From assembly GCF_040939455.1 (NCBI RefSeq), contig NC_134117.1, positions 48,081,001 through 48,145,000 on the forward strand: a stretch of DNA of 64,000 nt, given 5' to 3'. Each line of letters begins with the position of its first letter. Within the stretch, counting starts at the first letter, position 1. Positions 25,550-37,778 of the stretch are shown one piece after another. The notes beneath the pieces were generated by a model. That model was not told where the DNA came from and searched no databases. It worked only from the letters and a program-made list of their open reading frames with translations. This stretch comes from Microcebus murinus. Its lineage: Eukaryota > Chordata > Mammalia > Primates > Cheirogaleidae. Both the position numbers and the translations under genes were made by a program.

Positions 25550-25670
25550 GGAGGAGGACTGGAATCAGATTCAAGAGCATCATGGTTAAGGCTAACTCTG
25601 CCACCAGTCCCTCTTAGACAAGGCTCTTAACCCCCATCCTAGTCTCTGTACCTGTAAAGCTACTTCTACT
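25550..25670 (+). repeat. MIR fragment (weak)
   Basis: CATGGTTAAGGCTAACTCTGCC followed (leading part shown) by an AAGGCTCTTAACCCCCATCC block and GTCTCTGTACCTGTAAAGC resembles the MIR core in order, with low identity. Confidence 0.4.
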
Positions 25671-25694
25671 ACTAATTCAGAACTGCAGCTGTTA

Positions 25695-25890
25695 CTGCAG
25701 CTACTCTTACTTCTTAGTAACAGACATATTCTTCCTAGGGACTTTACATACATTCCTTTCAATCCTCATGCCAACCCCACGAGATAGGCAAAATTATTTC
25801 TCTTTCACCAATGAGAAGATGGAGGTGCAGAGAGATTAAATAGCTTTCTCAAGGAGAGTAGTGATTCTGGAAGCTAAACCCAGATCTGTC
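25695..25890 (-). repeat. MIR SINE, antisense
   Basis: ACTTTACATACATTCCTTTC, AATCCTCATGCCAACCCCAC, GAGATAGGCAAAATTATTTC, AGATGGAGGTGCAGAGAGAT, TAGTGATTCTGGAAGCTAAA and CCCAGATCTGTC match a reversed MIRb. Confidence 0.75.
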
Positions 25891-28800
25891 CACATTGCCC
25901 TGGTAACACTAGAGGGGGTGTACTTTGGACCTGTTCCACTATCAAAGAGCCGAAAGGATCTAAAACCTTATAGTTTTCAGAGCAGACAAGAAACTGTTTT
26001 CCCCCTTTATTTTGCCAGTGGAGAAAGCCTTTTTTTCTTTTCTTCTCCATGATCTCTAGGCTACAGTGTTACTAGGTTTTCTACCAAGTCTTTGGATCTT
26101 GTAGATCAAATTCTGCATATTTACATTCCAGCCATTCTTAAAATTGAAGATGAGAATCTGGGACTTCATATATGCCAATAAATCGCATAAATTCTGAATG
26201 CAACTCCTTCCCATGATTCTATTTTAACATAAGCAAGCACTGATTTACTTGAGTACCAGGTGAGACTGTAGCTTCCCTTAATAGGGACATCCTGTTTGTC
26301 TTGATTCCTGTTTCATGCTTCAATACATATTCGTGGGATAAGTAACTTAATGAAGACAAAATATAAATTCTTGGACATGCCATTTTGTTAAAATGTTTTC
26401 TTAAACCTAAACAATATTTGCTATCCAACTATTGTTCCCTAAACTGGAGTTGAAATGCATTCGAATCTGTTATTACTCTTGCATAGAAAGGGGCTAAAAG
26501 GCAAGTGTATATTGTGCACAATTCACAAGGAATCTAGCTTTTGATTCTTCAAGTTTTAAATACCTAAATGCATCTGTAGATGTAGCTGTGGGGACATTTT
26601 TATGAGACAAGAAAATTTGTGCAGTAAAATTAAACATTCTTATAAAGAAGTATTTTATGTGTGCAAGAAAAGGTGGAATTTCATAACTCAGGTGGCATTT
26701 GAATAACTTCCTTTGAAAAGTAAAATAAACAATTTTTTAAAGATTAAGCAGCAAAATTTGGGTGAAAAAAGTGAAAGAATCTTCTAAGATCTATTTACTT
26801 TTCATTTATTTTATTCTGATTTTCCTGCACTTCTTTTTAGAAAACTCTGATTCTTTAAAATCAACTCCTTAATTGTAGTTCATTGATAATTTAATTCTTT
26901 TTCCAGTTTAGAGTACAATTAAAAGCCATTCTTCATGTAATACAATGTACTGCTTTAGGAAATGTGCACTCAGCAAATTATACAGCCAAAGTAGCAATGA
27001 GATCTCTGAACTTAAAATAACAGAAAATTGAGTCAATTAGTCAGATACTGAAGTCTATAGGAAACCTGAAGTAATTTTGCAGGAATAGTTTAGTTTTTAA
27101 GAAACTTATTTTTGCTAAAGTTTCAAATAGTTCATTAATTACTCAGGTAATTTCATGTTAAAATAATGCTATTTCAGGTATGGTAGCTAAAATATTTTCT
27201 TGATACATGTCTGTTCAATAAATGATTTGAAACTTCCAGTCTTACAGGCACTTTCATTGATGTCTTAAGGCACAGCTTCTTTGGCTGCACAAGTTTAAGA
27301 TTCTTCTAATGCTGATTTAGCTGAGCTCATGGATGTGATGCTGTTCTTGCAAAGCTGCCCCCCTGTTCCTCTGTGTAAAGCAGTGGGAACCCCTCCAGGA
27401 AGGCAGAGGGTATTACTGCTGCCCAAGGTAGATGAACTGACTTGCCCAATCAGTCTCGGTTAAGTCTACTCTTGTCTGTTGTTTTTTTTTTTTTTTTTTT
27501 TTGCCATATGATGTTAGCTGCTTGCTTTAGCAGCTTACCTCTTTGATGGCTAACAGCACCTATATGAAAGATGACTTTTTCTTCACAAAAGCTGGTTTGC
27601 TAAGCTTTGCTGCTCATCTCAGCTAGACTCAGCAAGGGGCTATAGTATATTGGATTAGCTGCAAAGTCAGTTGAACTTTAAAAAAAGTCTTTTTAAAGGA
27701 GAGTAGATTGATCTTCCTGATGTGTACGTAAGCACAATCAATCATAACAGCCTGGCTGGTTGCTCATTTTTGTTCTCTAAACCACCCACCCATCCTTTGC
27801 ATTTAATTTCGGACAATGTAGAATTTAGCAGCTTCTTAGACATAGATTATTTGAAAGATCATAGGTCAAGAGTAGAAGTAACACTTAGAAATCAAATTTG
27901 TGAGGGTGTCAGAAGAGGATGGATGTAGGTGGGGTACAGCTCACTTCTTTTTAGGCTAGTCAATTAAAATATTATATGATGGTTTCAGTATATTTTGACT
28001 GAATTGCCTAAAAAGTCAGAAGCTGTAATTCATCATATTTCCTTAATTTAAAATTATATACATAGTTGATGAAATAAACTGTTCCATTTACTTTTCCTGC
28101 TCATATCTCATTCCATATCTAGCATCCATTTCCTATGTTATTTTGCCACTGTGCTGTGTATCTTCCCTTTGTCCCTCCAGAGTCACAATTCAGTTTTCTC
28201 TACTGTGCTATGTACTGCATAGGAGCCTGACTCAGTTGCTCTCTTGATTCTAGGTGGATTTGGACAGTGGCAATGTGAACAAATGTTCTCCAAAACAGAA
28301 TTTGGAGGAAAGAGACTTTTTATTCTAGTGGAAAGTTTGCAAAACTGGGAGACCCATCATTTGCATTTAATTTCAGACAACTAGGTGAAGTGAAGGTGTG
28401 TTCCAGAGAACAAAGGGAAGGCTCAAGTATACCAAAAGTTCTTGCCCAGGTTCCCAACCAGGTCCACTTATGCAAATGAAGTATTGAAACGTCTTTGGTT
28501 CTCAGTGGCCAACATAGCCAAGCCCTTACTGGCTGAGGCATGTGAGTTCTGATTGGTGGGTTTGGGTGAGCTCTGAAGTCCCAAAGTTAAGGTATGAGTA
28601 TCTAGGAACTCAGAGTACATGTGTAACCCCTAATCAGCAAATGGCTGCTTGGCTGTACTTTAAATTTGGTCTCAGTTAGTCCCTTGGGATGAGTCTTGAA
28701 GGATTGGCTCTTGAACGTCCACATTGGTTCACAGATAGCAAAGGCATAAGAGTAAAGGGTAGGAGGAAAGTAACGTTGAGATATTTATTACCTCTGTCTC

Positions 28801-29297
28801 CCAGTCTGATAGACCAAGGTTTGGATTTGGCTGCTTTCCTCTACTGAAGGTTATAGCTTCTGCCAGGCAGATCTGTCTCTTTACAGATCTCTCCAAGTAC
28901 TACTGTCTATTAACTGTGGAGTTGATGGAAGTGAAATCTGAGAAGAAAAATTTATCATTAACTATGCCAGGTATGGAATTCTCCTGGTGTAATAAATTAC
29001 GCCAGTCTTAGGGGATAATTGTATTCTTGGAATCTACATTTCTGGCTCCAGTTTGGACTGAGAAAGGGAGGGTCACTTTACTATCAGGCCAATTTATGCA
29101 GGAGACTATAACCCACCAGGTGGAGAGAGAAGACAGAGAAGTATGTATGGGAACAAATCCTTGTCTGAATTACTTCTGTTCTTGGCCACAAAGAGTAGTT
29201 AGAGATGAGTGCATAATGCAGTATCCTAATATGAGATCACTCTGGAACTATTTTCTACTGCTATAAAAAACAAATTTACTCTTGCTAATAGGGTTGT
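25891..29297. other. Repeat-poor non-coding sequence
   Basis: No Alu, L1, L2 or LTR identified over 3.4 kb. A poly-T run lies at 27481-27502. 26780-27250 contains many homeodomain-type cores (TCATTGATAATTTAATTC, CATTAATTACTCAGGTAATT). 28250-28800 is somewhat richer in GC and might be an old, unrecognised LTR. No exon could be supported. Confidence 0.4.
27481..27502. repeat. Poly-T tract
   Basis: About 22 T residues with no recognisable retroposon attached on either side. Confidence 0.9.
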
Positions 29298-29740
29298 ATA
29301 TTTGTTTCTTAGGGCTGCCATAACAAATTACCACAAACTTGGTGGCTTAAAACAACAGAAGTTTATTCTTTCACAACTCTGGAGACTAGAAATCCAAAAC
29401 CAATGTGTCAGTAGGGCCATGCTTTCTCTGAAGGCTCTAGGGGAAGAATTCTTCCTTATCTCTTCCTAGCTGCTTGTGGCTTCCAGCAATCCTTGCTGTT
29501 CTTCATCATTTCAATTTCTGCCCCATTTTTACATGCCTTCTTCTCTAGGTGTCTCTGTATGTATTCTCTTCTTTTTATAAAGACCCTAGTCATTGGATTT
29601 AGGACCTATTCTGATTATGATCTCACTTTAACTTAACTAACTAATTTGGAAAGATCACATTTCTAAATAAGATCACATTCTGAGGTTTCAGGTGAACATA
29701 AATTATATGGGGACACTATTTAATCTGGTGCAGATCACTA
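29298..29740 (+). repeat. Ancient interspersed repeat (same family as 6568-7455)
   Basis: GTTTCTTAGGGCTGCCATAA, CAAATTACCACAAACTTGGT, GGCTTAAAACAACAGAAGTT, then GGGCCATGCTTTCTCTGAAG, CCTAGTCATTGGATTTAGGA and AAATAAGATCACATTCTGAG. This is a well-known mammalian repeat whose family name I do not assert. Confidence 0.7.
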
Positions 29741-29969
29741 CCCACATGAGGACTGATTAGAAGAGAGAAACAGCTTTGATCACATTGTTTGTGCCTCTGA
29801 ATCCAGATCTATGAGATCTACCCAATCAGTTGCATCAGCCAACACATTGTCTTTTATCCTCAGGTGAGTTTGAGCTAGGCTTTCATCAGCTATGTCTTTA
29901 TGTCTCCAGTATAGTTTCTTATTCAGTTACATTTTGACAATTTAAAAATGTATGTGTACAGAAGCAGAA
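29741..29969. other. Unannotated sequence
   Basis: Nothing recognised. Confidence 0.4.
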
Positions 29970-30103
29970 TCAATCATGTTGGTGGAATTTTAAATTGGTA
30001 CAGCTATTATGAAAAACAGTATTGAGGTTTCCCAAAAAACTAAAAATAGGACTACTATATGATCCAGCAGTCCTACTTCCAAGTTTATATATGTGTATGA
30101 TTT
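29970..30103 (+). mobile_element. Old L1 ORF2 fragment
   Basis: GGTGGAATTTTAAATTGGTA, AAAAACTAAAAATAGGACTA and CTATATGATCCAGCAGTCCT match the ORF2 C-terminal region. It was interrupted by the next insertion. Confidence 0.7.
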
Positions 30104-30350
30104 CTTTCTTTCTTTTTTTTTATTTCTTCATATTATGGGGGTACAAATATTGTTAAGGTTACATATATTACCCCTGCTTCCCCTCCCCAGTCAGAGCTTC
30201 AAGCGTGTCCATCCTCTAGGTGGTGCACATTGCACTCATTATGTAAGTATACACCCATCCCCTCCTCCCCACTCCCACCTGCCCAACACCTGATAAATGT
30301 TTTTTTATTTATTTATTTTTATTTTTTTGACATTTCGGTTACATTTTATG
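30104..30350 (-). mobile_element. Young L1 3' UTR, 5'-truncated
   Basis: T-rich start, then TTCATATTATGGGGGTACAA, CCCAGTCAGAGCTTCAAGCG, a C-rich block and CATTTCGGTTACATTTTA. Target-site copies of TGTGTATGATTT lie at 30092-30103 and 30351-30362. The best-preserved of the young L1 3' ends here. Confidence 0.88.
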
Positions 30351-30362
30351 TGTGTATGATTT

Positions 30363-30689
30363 TTAAGCTAAGTTTTATTACCCAAGAGTCAAAAAGTTTA
30401 TAAAGTAAAAGAAGTTACAGTAAGCTAAGGTTAATTTATTGTTAAAGAGAGATTTTTTAAAAAATAAATTTAGTGTCACCTAAGTGTACAGAATTCATAA
30501 GGTGGTGGAGAGTAATGTCTTGGCCTTTACATTCACTCCACCCTCTCATTGACTCACCCAGAGCAACTTTTAGTACTACAAGTTACATGCACAGTTAGTA
30601 CCATATACAGGCATACCATTTAAAAAATCTTTTATACCATATTTTTGCTGTATCCAAAGAGATGTCACAAAAGAGTAATGATTATTTTC
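30363..30689. other. Unannotated sequence
   Basis: Nothing recognised. Confidence 0.4.
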
Positions 30690-30870
30690 CAGACATGGTG
30701 TTAAGCATATTGTATGTGTTATTTCATTTAATTCTCCCCACAAAGTGATTTGTTATTACCATTTTTATAGATGAGACTCTGAAGCTCAGAGTCAGAAGGG
30801 TAGAAAAAACAGGAAGCCACATGGCTAAAAAGTAGATTTGAGATATGAAAATTTTTTTGTAATTACTGTG
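30690..30870 (-). repeat. MIR SINE, antisense
   Basis: GGTGTTAAGCATATTGTATG, TTATTTCATTTAATTCTCCC, TTATTACCATTTTTATAGAT, GAGACTCTGAAGCTCAGAGT and AGCCACATGGCTAAAAAGTA match a reversed MIR. Confidence 0.78.
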
Positions 30871-31064
30871 CTATGAGTTTATTAAGGTGATAAAATTGGT
30901 ATTTTTAAAAGGAGAATATGCTGATGATATGCAGGATGAATTAAAGGTAGGTGACACTTAACCAGTAACACCAGTGAATTGGTATGTTTGTCATTGTGCT
31001 TTTGGTTTCTGAGCAGTGAATCAGATTACTGAAGTGTTGGTTTGATATGGGGCTCAGCATTCAG

Positions 31065-32185
31065 TCAAGAAAAGCAAAAATACACTGTACTCCTACAGCT
31101 CAATAGCAAAACAAACAAACAAACAAGCCAAACACACACAAAATCCCTAAGTAACCCAATTAGAAAATGGGCAAAGAACCTGAATAGAAATTTCTCTAAA
31201 GAAACATGCAAATAGTCAAGGGTGTATGAAAAGGTACTTAATATCACTGATTATAAGGGAAATGCAAAAAAAAATTATCTATCAAAACCACAGTAAGATA
31301 TCACTTTATACCGATTAGAATGGCTATTATCCAAAACCAAAAGGTAACAACTGTTGGCAAGGATGTGGAGAAAAGTTTGGACACAGTATGTGAGAATGTA
31401 AACTGATATAGCCACAGTGAAAGACAGTCTGGAGGTTACTCAAAAAATTAGAAATGCAACTGATATATGAATCAGTTATCCCCTTTCTGGGTGTATATTC
31501 AAAAGAATTTAAATCAGGATCTCAAGGACATATTGCATTCCCATGTTAATTACAGCATCATTCATAACAACCAAGATATAGAAAAAGCTCAAATGTCCAT
31601 CAAAAGATGAATAAATTATTATGTATATTATATGAATGTATGTATACCCCATTAATAATAATGAAATATTATTTAGCTTTAAAAGTAAGGAAATCCTACA
31701 ATGTGCTATAATATGGATGAACTTGGGAAACATGCTAAATGAAAAAAGTCAGATGGAAGACAATATAATACATGATGCCACTTGTATCAGGAATATAAAA
31801 TAGTTACACTCATAGAAACAGCGATTTGAATGGTGGCACCTAGGGTTCAGAAGGAGGGGGAATCTATAAGGTGATCATAGAATGCATAGTATGACTTATG
31901 CAAAAGGAATAAACCCTGGAGATATAGTGTATAACATAATGCATATAGTGAACAATATTGTATCGTATGCTTAAAAATTTAAACAAGAGGATGTTGTATT
32001 AAATATTTTTATTAGAAAACAAAAGGGAAGGAGGAACTTTGAAAAGTGATGGTTAGGTTTAGGGCATTGTCTACGGTGACAGTTTCACGGCGGACACATC
32101 TTCAAACACATCAAGATGTATACATTAAATATGTACTTTTTGTATGTCTCTCAATATTTTTATTGAATATCTCTCAATAAAAACA
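31065..32185 (+). mobile_element. Old L1M 3' end (ORF2 C-terminus plus 3' UTR)
   Basis: AATTAGAAAATGGGCAAAGA, CAAAACCACAGTAAGATATC, ATTAGAATGGCTATTATCCA, GCAAGGATGTGGAGAAAAGT and ACCAAGATATAGAAAAAGCTC (leading part) give the ORF2 C-terminus. The 3' UTR follows with GTATACATTAAATATGTACTT-type sequence and ends near TCTCAATAAAAAC. Diverged, with no open frame. A (CAAA)n stretch lies at 31108-31126. Confidence 0.8.
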
Positions 32186-32189
32186 AAGT

Positions 32190-33584
32190 CTCATAGACTT
32201 AAAAAAGATATAATATTGAAAAAAAAGAAAAGCAATAGAAACTTAATATCATTGAATAAGATAGATCTACACCTTCTGCATGTGTATATTTTGCAATGAG
32301 TGTGTTCTCCCTGTACTAAGTGATCTAGCTTAGTGTGTTCTGTGTAAAATTGTGGTATGTAGTTAATTTTTACATAAAAATATATAAGTACATATAATGA
32401 TAAAAAATGGATCATTGTAGTAAAGAACCTCAAAGAGCAAATTCGGTATATTTGTGACTACTCATGTTTTTAAGCAGGTATTCTTTCATACTACAGTCTT
32501 TAGAAAATTAAAATTTATTTGCAATTTATAATGAGTTCCTTGCATCTCTGTTTTCTCTTTCCATTACTAATCTATACTTGGATATGCTATTACCTTTAAT
32601 GCAGTTAAAAAAATTAACTCTTTTTCCATCTTGTGTTATGTGGTGGGAAACCCTGATTCAGTTGGAGGTCGAAAGTGTGAAAACTTTTCCTAACACATTT
32701 TTTTCTATGTACACATATATTTTTGGCTAATGCTGTTAGTTTTGGTAATAGTAAATAGAATTAATTAAAAGCTCAATTGCATATTTTACATATATTTTAA
32801 TCAAATATTTTAAATGCTCTATTGCAGATATGTACTGATGTGAAACACCAAATTATGTGTATAGTTCTCTTGCCAAGTGTTTGGTGGTATTAACATGCAA
32901 AAACAAAAAAGTAAAAATAAACAGCAGAAAAACAAACATCAAAAAAAATCACTACATAATGCTTAAACACAGAGGGCAAGTGGCCCAAGAGAAAATACCA
33001 TTTTCTGATTGCATTTCTTTTTCTCCTTCTCTATAGCCAGCCAGTCCTCTCCCTTCCCTGAGATTCCACATAAAGCATTTTTATTAGAGACAGTGATATT
33101 CAGTCAACATAATGATGCCATCAGTCTGGCCAGATACCAAAATCAATGCCCTAGCTATTTGTCCAGCATCTGTGCTGCCGAAGACAGGCCTTTCTGTTGA
33201 CTTCATAAATTAAAGATCAAGTAGCACACAAGGAAGCCTGGAGAAGCTGATTCCCAGGGAAGCAATGAAGCAACAGTAGAGTTTGTTTGGTTTGCTTTGC
33301 TCCTGCTGCAGTGGCAAAAGATTTCTGAAGAATCATCATTCACTTCCTTTGTGCTAGGTCTATTCAGAACAGCTGCTCCTAGGACCATTTGTGACCATCT
33401 GCTGATAAATAAATGGTCAATCCAATGTAAATGCCTCTTATGCTATGTCTTGGTACATGTTAGAGTACTATTCAGAGGATCAGTTGCTACTTCCTTTTTA
33501 TTTCAGCTTCTTTTGCGAGAATGTTCTTAGTGAATGTTAGCCATGCTGAACACCACACGACATCACAATTCTGTGAACATATGT
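32190..33584. other. Unannotated sequence
   Basis: No element recognised. 33000-33540 contains two opposite-strand ORFs under 80 codons with no known protein. Confidence 0.4.
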
Positions 33585-33780
33585 TGATTTCCTGTTGTGT
33601 GCCAGGTGCTTATTTTGTGTTATTTAATTTAATCCTTGCCATGGCATTAGTACTATTTTCCTCATTATTTTTGAGTTGAGATAGCAGAAGCTCAGAAAGC
33701 TAAGTCACTTGGTCAAGCCCCGGCAGTAAGCAGAGAAATGGAAGTCAAATGAAGGTCTTATGGTGCCACACACGGGAGGT
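33585..33780 (-). repeat. MIR SINE, antisense
   Basis: TTTCCTGTTGTGTGCCAGGT, TTTAATTTAATCCTTGCCAT, AGCTCAGAAAGCTAAGTCAC and TTGGTCAAGCCCCGGCAGTA match a reversed MIR. Confidence 0.75.
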
Positions 33781-34019
33781 TTTCCCGTTGCACTGCACTG
33801 ACACCTGAAATGATGGGGATGTGTATTTGTTTTATGTATTGATGCAAATTGTGTTTATACCTTTTGGTGCTTAACTAGTCAACAAGAGGAACACATAGAC
33901 TACATCGTGGAGATAATTGCTTGGGTATCATAAACTAATATCTTGTTCCTGCAGCTTCACAGCCATTATGAAGTTGAAAAAAAAAATTGGACAAATGCTA
34001 AAAGGTAGTCAGAAGGCTT

Positions 34020-34495
34020 AAGAGATGTGCCTCAGCACTTTCTTGAGGCAGAGGCAACCTGTGTATACCAGCCCTGACTGCTTTAGAACTGCTTGAGCTG
34101 ACCTATAACACTGTTTAGCTAATTGTGATGCTAAAATCTCTGCCTCATGGAGAATTAGAATATCATTAACATAACATGGATTATATGAAAGCATGTGATG
34201 ATTATACTGCACATGCTTGATTTGTTTCAATGTGGGTATGTGATGATGCAATGTAAGAGGTGGTGGTAACTCACTGGGAAGAGTTTTAAGATGGTACCAT
34301 GGGTAGATGGTGCCAGTTTACTCTCTGAAGGATTCTCACACTGCCCAGGAATGAGTGCCCAGAGAACTCCTATGTAAGGAGTAAGCAAATGCCTAGAGAA
34401 CTCCTATGCGAGGAGTGAATGCACTGTGTAAATGACCTCTAATAAACTCATCTAACTCGCCAAGCTTAACTTGTCTCAGTCATTCATTTGCCTCT
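34020..34495 (+). repeat. Putative LTR-like sequence
   Basis: The 3' part looks like an LTR R-U5: CTCTAATAAACTCATCTAAC (poly-A signal AATAAA) about 65 bp before a CA that could end an LTR (near 34503), followed by TGGTTTGGTGGC, which could be a primer-binding site start. It contains a 26-bp near-repeat at 34357-34382 and 34391-34416. The 5' boundary and family are unknown. Could also be chance. Confidence 0.35.
34357..34416. repeat. 26-bp direct repeat pair
   Basis: GCCCAGAGAACTCCTATGTA and GCCTAGAGAACTCCTATGCG begin two 26-bp units (34357-34382, 34391-34416) separated by 8 bp, with three differences. Confidence 0.9.
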
Positions 34496-34503
34496 CAGAT
34501 CCA

Positions 34504-36109
34504 TCATGGTTTGGTGGCTGGTTTTTCTATACTGTCCCAGGATTTTCCTGAAATGCAGTAGTAACTTCCTAGAGAGCTTCTTGAGAAGGATTTTGAGTCT
34601 ACATCCATTGCTTTTGGAGAAAGACAGCATTGATTGATTAGTAAGTTTTGCTTCATTGAATCACTGTTAGTTGTAGATGTTAATTTATCCTCTTTTCTTT
34701 CACCTGTGGACAATATAAGGCAAGAAGACCTGGATATTTTAGAAATTCTGTAGATGTACCTCTGGTTGTTTTTCATCATATGAATTATTATGATACATTT
34801 TCCTATTCTGAACAAGGAAGTTAAAAATACCAGAAAAATATATTCAGCATCAAGATTTCTACCTTGTAGCAAAATAGAGGCCAGAACAGTCTACTCATTG
34901 CCCTGACTCCTTTTAGTTCTTTAGATGTGTTGAGTTTGCTTCTAGAATTTTTTTCTAGAGATTGTGGCTGTTGAGTAATAATGTATCATTAGTATGCTAT
35001 GGTGAGCTCACTTGATGTGTTACTTGAAAGATCCAGGGAAGAGAAGCCCCATAAGCAGATTGGCTTTAATTATTTGAGGGAAAGGTACACTGGTGCCAAG
35101 GTGTTCCTGTTGGCACCAACATTGATTTTTTGAAAAATTTTAATTTGCATTCTTAATTTTGGGTCTTTTATTCAGTTCAACATTTGGCAATGCCCCTATT
35201 ATTTGCATATACTCTCGTTAGGGCAAATCTTATATTCATCATCCTCTTGCATCTGTTTTTCAACCTTCCCTTCTCCCTTGGTATTTTCATTCTATTGCAC
35301 AACAAGTCCAATCTGAGTTCTGTCCATCCTTGGAAACCATCTCTCCTTCAGAAGCCAGATCCTCCCTCTGTGCTATCCTATAGAAGTGTAAAATGTAGCA
35401 AAGAAAAACATTTGTCTCTAACACTCAATGAAGTGTTGGTGCTAATGCCAGTTGTTCATATTTTAGTTTCAAAATGTTTACAGACAAAAGAAAAGGTTTT
35501 TTATTTCCTCACCTACTGACTTCATCTGAACAGAAAATGAAATTAAATGAATTATATAAAAGAAATTAAAGAAAAATTAGAGTTTCTAAGACCTGAAACG
35601 ACTAAACCTTCCTATACTGAATGATTATAGTAGTAAAATCAAAATATTACAACTATAGAACTTCAAGAATATTTTCATTAATTACTACCATATTTAATTC
35701 TTCCATCCCTATATTTTCAAGCAGGTTCATTGTGGCCCAGCTTTGACATGTATTTGCAAATATATTCAGGTCAGGTAAAACAGAGCTAGAGAAAACAGGG
35801 GAGGGAAAGGGAGAAAATTTTCTTTTCTTTCCTTTTTTTTTTTTTTTGAAATATCATCAAATTTACTTTTTTTTTTATTTGTGGATATAAAGGCTGGAAG
35901 CTGGGACTAAGTTAAAGGAATGACCATCTCTAATAAGAGTCAAGGCAGAGTTAGTGAGTGAGGCAAGTTTATTGAGACCTTTGGAAAAAATATATGATGT
36001 TTCTTTTGCAGCAAGAGACCAGACCAGGAGGAGGGGACTGATAGAATCTGTAGTAGACCATCTTTTAAACTTGAATTTGACTAAATAATTAGAATTAATT
36101 ACTAAAAAT
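34504..36109. other. Unannotated sequence
   Basis: ORFs at 34504-34872 (-, 122 codons) and 35184-35519 (+, 111 codons) have no recognisable domains, ribosome context or neighbours. T-rich runs at 35832-35847 and 35867-35876. At 35948-35975 GAGGCAAGTTTATTGAG on the plus strand would read CTCAATAAAC on the minus strand, hinting at an old antisense LTR. Confidence 0.35.
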
Positions 36110-36620
36110 GAAAAGAGATCACTTTAAACTGGAAAGCTGCTGAATTACCTCTAATGGAAATATGCTTTTGCAAAGTGTTTTTGCGATGGCTGCACAGATA
36201 CTTTGTTCCATCGATAGCTGAATTTATTGTATAGTGTGATGCTGAGGACAGCTTATAACATGGAAGAAAGACTCCATTTGTTACTGTCACACTGAGCCAC
36301 TAGATGTGGCTAAATTACTTGAAGGTAATTTTAACACCTTTTCCTCAAACACTTGAGCCAAGAAGGTATTAATCAAACTGCTTAGAAAGAAGGGTACTAT
36401 ATAAGTTGAGGATAAAGAAATGAGTATTTTCTTTTTAAAATGTGGAGGTGTTATTTTGTTCTTCATGCAAATGTTAATGAGCTGTTTTATATTTTATGTG
36501 ATAAAACTCCGCATCTCTTTGTGGTATTTAAAATGACATCTTCATGGAAAATTTAGAAAGACTTAATTATAGGATGCTGAAGATAGTGCATGTTATGCCA
36601 GTAGAACATTGTTTATTGCA
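36110..36620. promoter_or_regulatory. Candidate conserved non-coding element
   Basis: Repeat-free, with a perfect octamer ATGCAAAT at 36465-36472 directly followed by GTTAATGA, plus TAATTAC, TATTAATCAAAC and GTGATAAAAC sites. The even base composition and lack of repeat decay resemble vertebrate developmental enhancers. Conservation itself cannot be seen from one sequence, so this is inference. Confidence 0.25.
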
Positions 36621-36921
36621 GGCATACAAAATATATGTCATTTGAAAGAATTTCCAAATGAGAAAAATAAACCTCAACTCTCATTCTGGTAGGTGAGTTT
36701 GTGTTTTAGAATTTTTTTCCCCAATGTTGTTTTTAGCCAGGTCTAAAGAGTTCAGTACTGGCAGTTGTTCAAGAAGTCAAAAGCTTTTCCTTTTAAAAAA
36801 ATAATGATGTTAATCAAGGATGTTAAAAGAATTTTAAAAATATATATAAATAGGACAGTGGGAAGCATGTGTGAAGAGGTAGACAGAGAGGATTACAGAG
36901 GGGGAAAAAAGAAATAATCTT

Positions 36922-36944
36922 CATTTATTTATTTATTTATTTAA
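36922..36944. repeat. (ATTT)n simple repeat
   Basis: Five ATTT units following TTC. Confidence 0.9.
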
Positions 36945-36991
36945 TTTTATTTTTAAAATCTTCTTTCCTCCCAAGAAGGAAAGATCGACCT

Positions 36992-37192
36992 CTTTTCAAT
37001 CCTCCTGTTAAACCAAAATCTACTACCTGAGATCTTGTTCCCACCCTCTCTAGCCTTTTTGAGGAAATGTCTCCATCAATTTTTTCATTGTTTGCTTGGG
37101 TCATTGGCTTCACTCCACAATAACTTTTCTTTTAGAATAGAAATATGCTTGTTTCTCCAATCCTAAAATGTAATCAAACCGTATCCATCTTA
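36992..37192 (+). repeat. Direct duplication, copy 1
   Basis: Shares TACTACCTGAGATCTTGTTC, TTTTTGAGGAAATGT, CATTGGCTTCA and TAACTTTTCTTTTAG with the second copy 787 bp downstream. I judge about 85% identity by eye. Confidence 0.85.
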
Positions 37193-37778
37193 GATTCTGT
37201 ATAATCATCTTCTAAAAATAGTAGTTACCACCTGCTGTTTTCACTTACTCACTTCCTCTCCCTCCCACTTTCTATTGTAATCTTCGGTCTATCCACACAC
37301 TCCATGGACATCTACACACCCCATAGACACTCCTCTCACCAAGGTCACCTTCAAGTGGCTAAATCCATAAACTACTTTCTAGGCTTGGTTTTCCTATAGT
37401 AATTGACTCTGGTAACAATTCCTTACTTGAGAATGCTCTTTTGTTAATCTATTGAAACACTTTTTTTCCTATTGTTTTAATTTCCTACCTCTCTGGCTAT
37501 TTTTTTTTTTTTTTTGAACTTCATTTTTCTTTGAAGGTTCATTTCTTTTTATATTCCAATCTGCTGACAGTTGTGTTTTGGGGACTTTTCTTATACTCTA
37601 TTCTCTCCTGTAATTTCAAATAATAGCCTTTGTTGCTAACATCAATGTCAAAATCTCCAATATGCTCATTCTCCAAATCCCAGAACCAAACGGTCAAGTA
37701 GTCCTATAGCACTCTGCTTGCATATATCACGAGCATCTAACTAAGCATGTCTATAACAGAATTCATTTTGTTTTCTAT

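Noticed and set aside
31108..31126. Possible CRISPR or bacterial-type direct repeat
   Set aside because: It is a short (CAAA)n simple repeat inside an L1. The window is clearly a mammalian nuclear genome, where CRISPR arrays do not occur.
34504..34872. 122-codon minus-strand ORF
   Set aside because: Low-complexity composition without motifs, no Kozak or exon evidence. Considered random.
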